A stretch of DNA of 64,000 bases, from assembly GCA_947304245.1 (NCBI GenBank), contig CAMZAK010000001.1, forward strand, positions 121,618 to 185,617. The letters run 5' to 3'. This DNA is from an uncultured Clostridia bacterium (GTDB lineage Bacteria; Bacillota; Clostridia; Oscillospirales; Ruminococcaceae). The notes under the pieces were generated by a model that saw only the letters and a list, made by a program, of their open reading frames with translations, had not been told where the DNA came from and made no database searches. The position numbers and the translations under genes were made by a program. Positions 44,714 through 52,560 of the stretch are shown here, in pieces. Position 1 is the stretch's first letter; the number at the start of each line of letters is the position of its first letter.

Positions 44714-45282
44714 TTTTAATTAAAAAAAAGCTAAGAGAAAAAAACATAAAAAAACGAAAAAAAATGAAATTTAAAGAAAAAGAGAAAAAAGATGATGAAA
44801 TTTACAAAAAATTAATTAGTTTGAGTTATTTTAAAGAAGCAAAGCTTGTTTTGTGTTATGTTTCGGTTAACTTAGAAGTTGGAACAATTAATTTTATTAA
44901 AAATTGTTTAAAAATTAAAAAAGAAGTTGCTGTTCCTGTTGTTTTTAAAGAAAACTTAAGCTTTTATAAAATTAAAAGTTTAGAAGAACTACATTTAACA
45001 AAACTTTCTCTTTTAGAACCCAAACCCAAAAAAGAAAACTTAGTTTTAAATAACGAAGCGAATGAAAAAATTGTCTGTGTTGTTCCAGGTTTTGTTTACA
45101 GTTTAAAAGGGCAGAGAATTGGTTACGGAAAAGGTTACTACGACAAATTTTTAGCTAATTTTAAATGTTTTAAAATTGGTGTTTGTTATGATTTTAATTT
45201 AAAGAGAAATATTCTTAATAATTATTTAGATGTTGCAGTTAATTTAGTAGTAACAGAAAAAAATATTGTAAAAATACACTAA
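44701..45282 (+). CDS. 5-formyltetrahydrofolate cyclo-ligase family protein
   Basis: Converts 5-formyl-tetrahydrofolate to methenyl-tetrahydrofolate with ATP and so recycles folate. The signature RIGYGKGYYDKFL is near residue 140, and the N-terminal basic helix LREKNIKKRKKM resembles the ATP-binding start of the family. The 193-residue length fits. It begins inside the DJ-1 gene without a good ribosome site, suggesting coupling. Position shortly after thyX, which consumes methylene-tetrahydrofolate, makes sense. Confidence 0.9.
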   Translation: MESLVLIKKKLREKNIKKRKKMKFKEKEKKDDEIYKKLISLSYFKEAKLVLCYVSVNLEVGTINFIKNCLKIKKEVAVPVVFKENLSFYKIKSLEELHLTKLSLLEPKPKKENLVLNNEANEKIVCVVPGFVYSLKGQRIGYGKGYYDKFLANFKCFKIGVCYDFNLKRNILNNYLDVAVNLVVTEKNIVKIH

Positions 45283-45302
45283 AACTAGAAAGGGTCTTTA
45301 AT

Positions 45303-46340
45303 TTGAAATATAAAAAAATATTATTAATTATTCTTTCAATATTTATTATAATTTCAACATTTTTAATAACTAATGAAATTTTTGCTTTTTTTAAATTTTC
45401 TAGTGTTGAAAAAACAATTAATATTCCAAAAAACAGCAGCATAACTAAAGTATCTCAAATTTTAAAAGAAAACAAATTAATTTCTAGTAACCTTCTTTTT
45501 AAATTTTATTCTAAACTAAAAGGTTATAACAACATTAAAGATAATTTACAACACGGTAAGTTTAAATTAAAAAGTAATATGAGTTATGGCGATATAATAA
45601 AAAATTTGTGCGATGCTTCTAAAATAATTTATGATTCTAAACTAACATTTAGTGAAGGCATGGATTTTTTTGATGTTATTGAAAAATATAAGGATGAGGA
45701 AAATTTTAACATTAAAGAAATAATAAACGAAATTAATAATGAAGAAAATTATGAAAAATTCGATTTTGTAAAAGAGTTAAAAAAAGAAAAATTAGATGAA
45801 GCATATTTTCCAATGGAAGGTTTTATTTTACCACAAACAATTATTATTAACAAGGAAGACTATTCTGCTAAAAATATTGCTAGAGAAATTTTAAAAAAAA
45901 CAAATGCAGAAATCTTAAAATTAGAAAAAAAAATTAAAGGAAAAAAATTAAATTTATTGGAAACTTTCACATTAGCTTCAATAATAATTAAAGAAACAGA
46001 AGACGAAAAAGAAATGCCTAGAGTTTCTAGTGTTTTTCATAATAGGTTGAAAAAAAACCAAAGGTTGGAGTCAGATGTGACGGCACTTTATTTTAAGAAA
46101 ATTGAAAAAGATGTTAAAAAGAACAATTTAAGTGTTGGTTTAAAAAAATTTGAAAAATATAATACATATAAAAGTAAAGGTTTAACGCCAGGCCCAATTT
46201 GCATTCCAACAATTAGTGCAATTAATGCAGCAGTTGAGCCTTCTGATGAAGATTATTACTATTTTTATGCAGATTCTAAAAATAAGAAAATATTATATTC
46301 TAAAAATTTTAATGAGCATAAAAAAACATATTCTTCCTAA
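45303..46340 (+). CDS. mltG: Endolytic murein transglycosylase MltG
   Basis: Membrane-anchored lytic transglycosylase that cuts nascent glycan strands and so helps set their length. One N-terminal membrane helix (residues 6-30) is followed by a LysM-like region (INIPKNSSITKVSQILKENK) and the YceG catalytic domain. LASIIIKETEDE near 225 contains the conserved second Glu of the usual SIVEKE motif; the first Glu of that motif is Ile here. VFHNRL, LESDVTALY and the terminal GLTPGPICIPTISAINAA are retained. The start is TTG 45303 with AAAGGG upstream. mltG followed by a U32 gene is also the order seen in Bacillus relatives. Confidence 0.92.
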   Translation: MKYKKILLIILSIFIIISTFLITNEIFAFFKFSSVEKTINIPKNSSITKVSQILKENKLISSNLLFKFYSKLKGYNNIKDNLQHGKFKLKSNMSYGDIIKNLCDASKIIYDSKLTFSEGMDFFDVIEKYKDEENFNIKEIINEINNEENYEKFDFVKELKKEKLDEAYFPMEGFILPQTIIINKEDYSAKNIAREILKKTNAEILKLEKKIKGKKLNLLETFTLASIIIKETEDEKEMPRVSSVFHNRLKKNQRLESDVTALYFKKIEKDVKKNNLSVGLKKFEKYNTYKSKGLTPGPICIPTISAINAAVEPSDEDYYYFYADSKNKKILYSKNFNEHKKTYSS

Positions 46341-46380
46341 AATAATAAAGATATTACGTTAAAAATTAGAGGTTGTTTAA

Positions 46381-47610
46381 ATGAAAAAGGTTGAAATTCT
46401 TTCGCCTGCAAAAGATTTTGAAAGTTTAAAGTTTGCAATTTTGTACGGTGCAGATGCAGTTTATTTGGGTGGAGAAATTTTTGGAATGAGAGCAGCAGCT
46501 GCAAATTTTACAGATGAAATTTTAAAAAAAGCAGTGGAATTTGCACATAGCAAAAATGTTAAGGTTTACCTCACCTGCAACACGATTCCAAATAACGATG
46601 AGGTGGAAAAAGTTGCAAAATTTTTAAAAAGAGCAGAAGAAATAGGAGTGGATGCTTTAATTGTTGCAGACATAGGGATTATTTTAGAAATAAAAAAATT
46701 AAAAATTAAAATTCCTCTTCACATTTCAACACAATTTGGAGTAATGAACTACAAAACAGCTAATGCTTTGTTTGAACTAGGAGCTAAAAGAATTGTTTTA
46801 GCAAGAGAACTTAGCTTAAAAGAAATAGAGACCATTAGAAAAAACACTCCAGAAGAATTAGAACTTGAATGTTTTGTTCATGGTGCTATGTGTATGTCTG
46901 TTTCTGGGAGATGTTTAATTTCATCTTATTTAACCAATAGAAATGCAAACAAAGGTCAGTGCGCTCAGCCTTGTAGATGGAAATTTAGCTTAAAAGAAGA
47001 AAAAAGGCCAGGGGAGTTTTACGATGTTTTTGAAGATGAAAAAGGGAGCTACATTTTAAATTCTAAAGATTTATGCTTAATTGAACATTTAGAAGAACTA
47101 TATTCAGCAGGAGTAACTAGCTTTAAAATTGAAGGAAGAGCGAAATCTTTTTATTATGTTAGTGTTGTAACTAATGCCTACAAAAAAGCAGTTGAAATTT
47201 TAAAAAATAGCATTTTAAATAAAACAAAATATTTTGTTCCTGAAGATGTTAAAAATGAATTAGAAAAAATTAGTCATAGAAAATATACAACAGGTTTTTT
47301 GTTTGGTGAGAATAAATTAAATGGGCAATATTATGAAAATGGGGGTTATGTTAGAAACTATAATGTTGTGGCTGTTGTTTGTTCTTATGACGGTGAATTA
47401 ATTTTAGTTAAGCAAAAAAATAAATTTATTGTAGGAGATTTAATTGAAATGCTTACTCCAAATGGAGAGACTTTAAACTTTAAAGTTTCTAAAATTTTGG
47501 ATGAAAACAAAAATGAAATAAATTCAGCTCCAAATTCAGAAATGATGGTTTACATTCCTTTTAAAACAAATGTTGAAATAGTTCCTGGAAGTTTGGTTAG
47601 AAAAAATTAA
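46381..47610 (+). CDS. U32 family protein, probable tRNA U34 hydroxylation factor (TrhP/YrrO type)
   Basis: The U32 signature ECFVHGAMCMSVSGRCLIS is present around residues 161-179, with the four-cysteine iron-sulphur site completed by GQCAQPCRW. Length 409 and the position after mltG match YrrO/TrhP, which with a partner uses prephenate-derived hydroxylation of wobble U34 in tRNA. RlhA, which modifies 23S rRNA, is the main alternative. Older annotation as a collagenase-like peptidase is probably not its role. The dependence of TrhP on prephenate connects it in principle with the aro genes at the left end of the window. Confidence 0.85.
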   Translation: MKKVEILSPAKDFESLKFAILYGADAVYLGGEIFGMRAAAANFTDEILKKAVEFAHSKNVKVYLTCNTIPNNDEVEKVAKFLKRAEEIGVDALIVADIGIILEIKKLKIKIPLHISTQFGVMNYKTANALFELGAKRIVLARELSLKEIETIRKNTPEELELECFVHGAMCMSVSGRCLISSYLTNRNANKGQCAQPCRWKFSLKEEKRPGEFYDVFEDEKGSYILNSKDLCLIEHLEELYSAGVTSFKIEGRAKSFYYVSVVTNAYKKAVEILKNSILNKTKYFVPEDVKNELEKISHRKYTTGFLFGENKLNGQYYENGGYVRNYNVVAVVCSYDGELILVKQKNKFIVGDLIEMLTPNGETLNFKVSKILDENKNEINSAPNSEMMVYIPFKTNVEIVPGSLVRKN

Positions 47611-47748
47611 AGTTTTCTAATAAGTTTGTTTTATTTTAGCGTAATTTTTTGAAATTTTAATAAATTTGTTTTAAAAAAAGTTGACTAGCATTAATAAAAT
47701 AAAGAAAACAAGCATAAAAATTCTTAAAAACGTTTAAGAGGTGTTAGT

Positions 47749-48978
47749 ATGATTTTAAAAAAATTTTTTAGTTTTGTTTTAATATTTATTTCTTTATTCC
47801 CTGTTAATTTTAAAGTTACTGCAACAAATGTTAACAAAGAAATTACCACTAAAACAGAAAAAGCGGGTAATTCTAAAGAAAAAACAGATGATATTAACGA
47901 ACTCCCCGCAAAAGCTTACATTTTAACAGATTACAGGTCAGGGCAGGTTTTATTTGAAAAAAACGCTGACGAGAAACTTCCAATTGCTTCTGTAACAAAA
48001 ATTATGACTATGCTTTTAGTTATTGAAGCCATTGAAGAAAAAAAGATCTCTTTAGAAGATTTGGTTACTGCAACAGAGAATGCTAAACCTGCTAATGATG
48101 AGTCTTCTTTGTGGCTTGAAGTTGGAGAGAAAATGAGCGTTAGAGATCTTTTAAAAGCAGTTGTAATTAATTCTGCAAACGACGCGGCAAGAACACTTTC
48201 TGAATATGTTGCGGGAAGCCAGGAAGCTTTTGTGGACCTAATGAATGAAAAAGCAAAAAAACTAAATTTAAAAAACACACATTTTGTTAATTCAACAGGG
48301 CTACATGCAGAAGAACACTATTCTAGTGCTAGAGATGTTGCAATTATGACAAAAGAATTGTTAAAGCATAAATGGATTTTAAACTATACTTCAACTGTTA
48401 ATGGAAAATTAAGGAATGGGGAATTTACTTTAAGCAATACTAATAAAATGTTACAAAGCTACAAAGGTTGCAATGGGCTAAAAACTGGTTACACAGAGGA
48501 AGCAGGTTTTTGTTTATGTTCAACAGCAATTAGAAATAACATGACATTGTGTGCTGTTTCTTTAGGCTCAACAACAAAAAAAGAAAGAATTAAAACATGC
48601 ACAACTCTTTTAGATTATGGATTTAGTAATTTTAAACCTATTAAAATTAATGTGGATGAAATAGAGAAAAAAGAAGTTGATGTTTTAAAGGGTAAGAAAA
48701 AGGTTGTTGGATGCACCTGTGAAGACCAGGATACTTCATATTTGGTGAAAAAAACTCAAGCGGGAAAAATTAAAGAAAATATTAACATTGAAGAAGATGT
48801 TAAAGCTCCAGTTAAAAAAGGACAAATTTTAGGTTCTGTGGATTATGTAACAGATGAAGGCGAAAAGGTTTATTCTAGAAATATTGTTGCTTGTGAAGAT
48901 GTTGAAAAATTTGATTTTTTATATGTTTTATCTAGAATGTTTAAAAGCTTTTTTGTTGGTTCAAGTTTTTATTGTTAA
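47749..48978 (+). CDS. D-alanyl-D-alanine carboxypeptidase (S11, DacF-like)
   Basis: Exported penicillin-binding protein that removes the terminal D-Ala from peptidoglycan stem peptides. Signal peptide at residues 1-25. The catalytic motifs are SVTK at 81-84, SAN at 142-144 and KTG at 245-247. A C-terminal PBP5-like beta domain (about 295-390) is followed by a hydrophobic/aromatic tail that may be amphipathic (RMFKSFFVGSSFY). GAGG precedes the ATG. In spore formers several S11 enzymes exist, some sporulation-specific; I saw no clear sporulation promoter here, so vegetative use is equally likely. Confidence 0.93.
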   Translation: MILKKFFSFVLIFISLFPVNFKVTATNVNKEITTKTEKAGNSKEKTDDINELPAKAYILTDYRSGQVLFEKNADEKLPIASVTKIMTMLLVIEAIEEKKISLEDLVTATENAKPANDESSLWLEVGEKMSVRDLLKAVVINSANDAARTLSEYVAGSQEAFVDLMNEKAKKLNLKNTHFVNSTGLHAEEHYSSARDVAIMTKELLKHKWILNYTSTVNGKLRNGEFTLSNTNKMLQSYKGCNGLKTGYTEEAGFCLCSTAIRNNMTLCAVSLGSTTKKERIKTCTTLLDYGFSNFKPIKINVDEIEKKEVDVLKGKKKVVGCTCEDQDTSYLVKKTQAGKIKENINIEEDVKAPVKKGQILGSVDYVTDEGEKVYSRNIVACEDVEKFDFLYVLSRMFKSFFVGSSFYC

Positions 48979-49013
48979 TTTAAAAAATTAATTCGACATA
49001 TTATAAAAATAGA

Positions 49014-49042
49014 TTGAAAAAATTTTTAAATAATGTTAAAAT
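49014..49042 (+). promoter_or_regulatory. Promoter of pgi
   Basis: TTGAAA (49014-49019), 17 bases, TAAAAT (49037-49042). Confidence 0.6.
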
Positions 49043-49088
49043 ATAAACATGTTTTGGTGAATATGAATATATTTTAAGGAGTTTTGTT

Positions 49089-50426
49089 ATGTCGATTGTT
49101 TTAAGAGATAAATATTTAAAAAAATTTATTAAAGAAAATGAATATTTAGAAATTCAACATTTAATTGAAGCAGTGCACACAACAATTAACAATAAAAATG
49201 GGGCTGGATCTAGTTATTTGGGTTGGGTGAATTTGCCTTTAGATTACAACAAAGAAGAATTTTTGAAAATAAAACAGGTTGCAGAGAAAATAAGAAAAGA
49301 TTCAAAAGTTTTAGTAGTTATTGGAATTGGTGGCTCTTACCTTGGTGCTAGAGCTGTAATTGAAGCTTTAAATTCTTCTTTTCATAATAGTTTGAAAAAA
49401 GATTCTCCTAAAATTTATTTTGTGGGAAATAATATTGATGCATCATATTTAAACGAAATAATTAGTTTATGTAAAGATGAAGATTTTAGTGTTAATGTTA
49501 TTTCAAAATCTGGAACAACAACTGAGCCTGCACTTTCTTTTAGAGTTTTTAAGAAAATTTTAGAAGAAAAATATGGTGAAAGCGGAGCAAAAACAAGAAT
49601 ATTTTGTACAACAGATAAAGAAAAAGGAAAATTAAAAGATTTAGCGGTTGAGAATGGATATGAGCAATTCATTGTGCCGGACGACGTAGGAGGAAGGTTT
49701 TCAGTTTTAACTGCAGTGGGCCTTTTGCCAATTGCGGTTGCTGGAATAGACATAGATTCTTTGATGAAAGGTGCAGGGGTTGCAGTTAAAGATTTTTCGG
49801 TTCCAGATTTAGAAAAAAATTGTTGTTATAAGTATGCTGCAATTAGAAATATTTTATTGAAAAAAGGCAAACTAGTTGAAATGTTAGTTTCCTACAACCC
49901 CAGTCTTTTTATGTTTAATGAATGGTTTAAACAATTGTTTGGGGAAAGCGAAGGAAAAGATGGAAAAGGAATTTTTCCTTCTTCGGCTATTTTTTCAACA
50001 GATTTACATTCACTAGGGCAATATATTCAAGATGGCAACAAGTTTTTATTTGAAACGGTTTTAAACATTAAAAAACCAAAACAAGATTTTTACATTGAGG
50101 AAGATGAAAAAGATTTTGACGGCTTAAACTACTTAGCAAACCAAAATTTGAGTGAAATAACTCAAAAAGTTTTAACGGCAACGGTTTTAGCGCACTCAAA
50201 CGGGGGAGTTCCTAACATTATTTTAGAACTAGAAAAACTAGACGCTTTTGAATTGGGCTATTTAATTTACTTTTTCGAAAAAGCTTGTGCTGTTTCTGGT
50301 TATTTACTAGGAGTTAACCCGTTTAACCAACCTGGAGTTGAGAGCTATAAGAAAAATATGTTTGCTTTACTAGGAAAACCAGGTTTTGAGGAATTGAGAG
50401 ATAACATTTTAAAAGAGTTAAAATAA
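49089..50426 (+). CDS. pgi: Glucose-6-phosphate isomerase
   Basis: Interconverts glucose 6-phosphate and fructose 6-phosphate in glycolysis. The 445-residue length is that of the short Firmicutes form. [19 protein letters not shown] near residue 78, [19 protein letters not shown] near 137, [17 protein letters not shown] near 198 and the signature [18 protein letters not shown] near the end are all present. AAGGAG lies before the ATG. It is a single-gene transcript ended by the hairpin at 50450-50487. Together with AdhE it fits sugar fermentation. Confidence 0.97.
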   Translation: MSIVLRDKYLKKFIKENEYLEIQHLIEAVHTTINNKNGAGSSYLGWVNLPLDYNKEEFLKIKQVAEKIRKDSKVLVVIGIGGSYLGARAVIEALNSSFHNSLKKDSPKIYFVGNNIDASYLNEIISLCKDEDFSVNVISKSGTTTEPALSFRVFKKILEEKYGESGAKTRIFCTTDKEKGKLKDLAVENGYEQFIVPDDVGGRFSVLTAVGLLPIAVAGIDIDSLMKGAGVAVKDFSVPDLEKNCCYKYAAIRNILLKKGKLVEMLVSYNPSLFMFNEWFKQLFGESEGKDGKGIFPSSAIFSTDLHSLGQYIQDGNKFLFETVLNIKKPKQDFYIEEDEKDFDGLNYLANQNLSEITQKVLTATVLAHSNGGVPNIILELEKLDAFELGYLIYFFEKACAVSGYLLGVNPFNQPGVESYKKNMFALLGKPGFEELRDNILKELK

Positions 50427-50449
50427 TATTTTTTTATAAAATATTTTAA

Positions 50450-50487
50450 AAAAAACACACATTCTAAATTTAGTTTGTGTGTTTTTT
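50450..50487 (+). terminator. Rho-independent terminator of pgi
   Basis: A perfect 12-bp stem, AAAAAACACACA with TGTGTGTTTTTT, and an inner CTAAA/TTTAG pairing. Confidence 0.8.
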
Positions 50488-50565
50488 ATATTTATTTATA
50501 GTTATTAAATCTTAAAACGGTTTAGAAAAAATTGGAAAAAATATTAGAAGAAATTGGAAAAAAAG

Positions 50566-50594
50566 TTGTAATTTGTTATATGGTGTTGTATAAT
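50566..50594 (+). promoter_or_regulatory. Promoter of the 50.6 kb secreted-protein gene
   Basis: TTGTAA (50566-50571), 17 bases, TATAAT (50589-50594). Confidence 0.6.
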
Positions 50595-50627
50595 AATTTT
50601 AGAATATTTTTATAAGGAGTGTTTAAA

Positions 50628-51332
50628 ATGAAAATTAAAAAAATGTTAGTAAGTTTAGTTTGTGCTTTTAGTTTAACTATGGCTTTTAATTTTTCTGTTA
50701 GTGCAAAACCTAGTAGCAAAGTGACAAGACAAGAAGTTTTAAACAAAAGAGAAGGATTAAAAAATTTTGAAAATAAAAATAAAAAAATTACATACAAAAC
50801 ATTTATTCCTTTAAAAGAAGTTATTAAAGTTTTTGAAAAAGATGGAAGTTATAAAAAATTAATAAAAGAAGTATTTTTAAAAAACAATAAAAATGCAAAA
50901 AACTACACAAAAAAAGATATAGAAAAGTTTAGAGAGTTATTTGAGAAAAAATTGAAAGAAATTTATGGCCCTCTTTTTAACGAAAAAATTAAAAAAGAAT
51001 ATAATGTATGGTTAAAAAAAGCAACAAAATCTTGGAAAAATGTGGGTGCAACTGCTCCGAACAAAGAATTGGAAAAATTAACTAAAGAACAAAGAAAAAA
51101 AATAGTTGAACAAGAAGTTAAAGAGATGGAGAAAGAGTTAAATTATTATTTTGGAAAAGAATTTGTAACTTACTTTTTTGGCATTAAAAATAAAAATTTA
51201 GAAAAAGAAATTAGAGCATTAAAATTAGTGGAAGCATTAAAAGTTTTAGATATTTTAATTAAAAGAGAAAAAGAAGCTAAAGATGTTTTAAAAAACATGG
51301 ATGTTAACAAAATTTTAAAAAGTATGTTATAA
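50628..51332 (+). CDS. Secreted protein of unknown function with a SWKNVGATAP motif
   Basis: A 234-residue protein. ATG 50628 follows AAGGAG; an in-frame GTG at 50619 overlaps that site. The signal peptide is KIKKMLVSLVCAFSLTMAFN, cut after VSA at about residue 26. The mature part is highly basic and helical. A central segment VWLKKATKSWKNVGATAP (about residues 126-143) is the part best kept in the decayed paralogue at 30.5 kb, so it is the most constrained. I recognise no family. The rnpB promoter lies inside the last codons. Confidence 0.72.
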   Translation: MKIKKMLVSLVCAFSLTMAFNFSVSAKPSSKVTRQEVLNKREGLKNFENKNKKITYKTFIPLKEVIKVFEKDGSYKKLIKEVFLKNNKNAKNYTKKDIEKFRELFEKKLKEIYGPLFNEKIKKEYNVWLKKATKSWKNVGATAPNKELEKLTKEQRKKIVEQEVKEMEKELNYYFGKEFVTYFFGIKNKNLEKEIRALKLVEALKVLDILIKREKEAKDVLKNMDVNKILKSML

Positions 51333-51333
51333 T
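51304..51333 (+). promoter_or_regulatory. Putative rnpB promoter inside the upstream gene's 3' end
   Basis: TTAACA (51304-51309), 18 bases, TATAAT (51328-51333). It predicts a transcript start near 51341, just where the P1 stem of RNase P RNA begins. Confidence 0.6.
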
Positions 51334-51340
51334 TTTAGTG

Positions 51341-51673
51341 TGAGTGGGCTGTGTGGTAGCGCTTTTTATTTTAAAAAAGTGAGGAAAGTCCGAGCACCAC
51401 AGGACAAAATACCTGCTAACGGCAGGCGGAGGCAACTCTAGGGAAAGTGCAACAGAAATAAACCGCTTAAATTTAATTTAAGTAAGGATGGAAAGGCGAG
51501 GTAAGAGCTCACCGGAATATGGGTAACCATATTGCCATGTAAACCCTATTTGGTGCAACATCGAAGGAAAAAATCGCTTGTCCGGCGTTTTCAAAAGATG
51601 GCAAGAACATTATGGCGACGTAATGTCAAGATAGATTACCACAAGAACAGAACTCGGCTTACCGGCCCAGTCA
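51341..51673 (+). ncRNA. rnpB: RNase P RNA, type A
   Basis: Catalytic RNA that cuts the 5' leader from precursor tRNAs. The conserved GAGGAAAGTCCGAGC and CCACAGGACA segments near the 5' end, AGTGCAACAGAAA, GGTAAGAGCTCACCGG and the 3' AGAACAGAACTCGGCTTACC are all in order. P1 forms between TGAGTGGGCTG at 51341 and CGGCCCAGTCA ending at 51673. The AGTGCAACAGAAA and GGTAAGAGC features match the type A (ancestral) fold, not the Bacillus type B, consistent with Clostridia. About 333 nt. Confidence 0.95.
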
Positions 51674-51683
51674 TTTAAAAAAA

Positions 51684-52343
51684 TTAAAGTATGCAATAAC
51701 TATTAATGTAGTTTTGCATACTTTTTTTAAACTCTTCATATTTTGAATTGTTTTCTAAAAATTCAACAATATCTTTAATGCTAATTAAAGAATTAACAGT
51801 TAAGCCGAATTTTTCTTTTAGTTCATCGGAAGCTTTAATGTTTTTATGGCTTCCAAATTCACATCTGTTAACCAAAACAAACATGTTAAAACATTCAACA
51901 TTATATTGCTTTTTTAAAATAGGCAATATTTCTTTTACTGCGGTTCCTGCCGTTAAAACATCTTCAATTATTATTATTTTTTCACCTTCTTTTGGTTTGT
52001 GCCCAATGAAACTTCCTCCTTCTCCGTGGTCTTTTATTTCTTTTCTGTTGAAAAAAAATGGCTTATTAATTTTATGGTGTTCATAAAGTGCATTACAGCA
52101 AGCAACAACCAAGCTAATTCCTTTGTAGGCAGGGCCAAATAAACAATCGTACTCAACCTTGCTGTTGACAATAAAATCTGCGTAAAACTTACTCAAAACA
52201 TTTAGTTGTTTGCCATATTTAAAATTCCCAGTGTTTATGAAATATGGAGTTTTTCTGTTGCTTTTTGTTGTGAATTCTCCAAATTTTAAAACATTGCTTT
52301 CAATTAAAAAAGAAACAAACTCTTTTTTTAGTTTAACTTCCAT
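51684..52343 (-). CDS. pyrE: Orotate phosphoribosyltransferase
   Basis: Joins orotate and PRPP to orotidine 5'-phosphate in pyrimidine synthesis. The 219 residues include FTTKSNRKTPYFINTG near the N-terminus, CLFGPAYKGISLVVA near 65 (orotate side), FNRKEIKDHGEGG near 98 (flexible catalytic loop) and the PRPP motif IIIEDVLTAGTA near 124. GAGG precedes the ATG. It is alone on the minus strand, without other pyr genes. The C-terminal residues MQNYINSYCIL are encoded by the terminator hairpin shared with rnpB, so this end is probably under RNA-level and not protein-level constraint. Confidence 0.95.
   Translation of the reverse strand: MEVKLKKEFVSFLIESNVLKFGEFTTKSNRKTPYFINTGNFKYGKQLNVLSKFYADFIVNSKVEYDCLFGPAYKGISLVVACCNALYEHHKINKPFFFNRKEIKDHGEGGSFIGHKPKEGEKIIIIEDVLTAGTAVKEILPILKKQYNVECFNMFVLVNRCEFGSHKNIKASDELKEKFGLTVNSLISIKDIVEFLENNSKYEEFKKSMQNYINSYCIL
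51686..51724. terminator. Bidirectional terminator for rnpB and pyrE, inside the pyrE 3' coding end
   Basis: AAAGTATGCAA (51686-51696) pairs with TTGCATACTTT (51714-51724); T runs follow on both strands. The pyrE stop codon is at 51684-51686, so the last dozen pyrE codons encode the hairpin. Confidence 0.75.
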
Positions 52344-52511
52344 TTTAAAACCTCTTTTTATGTTAATATTAAAGTTAAAATTTTAAGTATAATAAATATC
52401 TACAAATTTATGTAAAAACAATTAATTTTATAGTATTATAAAACTTAAAAAAACAAATTGCAATTACTTCTAGCATGGTATGCTGCAAAACAAATTAAAT
52501 GTTATTAATAA

Positions 52512-52547
52512 AAAACACACATACTAAAATTATAGTATATGTGTTTT
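52512..52547 (-). terminator. Terminator of the 52.6 kb M16C-like gene
   Basis: AAAACACATATACTA pairs with TAGTATGTGTGTTTT on the minus strand (one U-G pair), followed by a T run, 13 bases past the stop codon. Confidence 0.75.
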
Positions 52548-52560
52548 AAAACGCTTTATT

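Noticed and set aside
45303..46340. Loss of catalytic activity in MltG because the first Glu of SIVEKE is Ile
   Set aside because: The first Glu varies in the family as I remember it, whereas the second, retained here, appears invariant; the remaining motifs are intact.
46381..47610. U32 protein as secreted collagenase linked with the M16C-like proteases
   Set aside because: No signal peptide; cysteine signature and gene order point to RNA hydroxylation.
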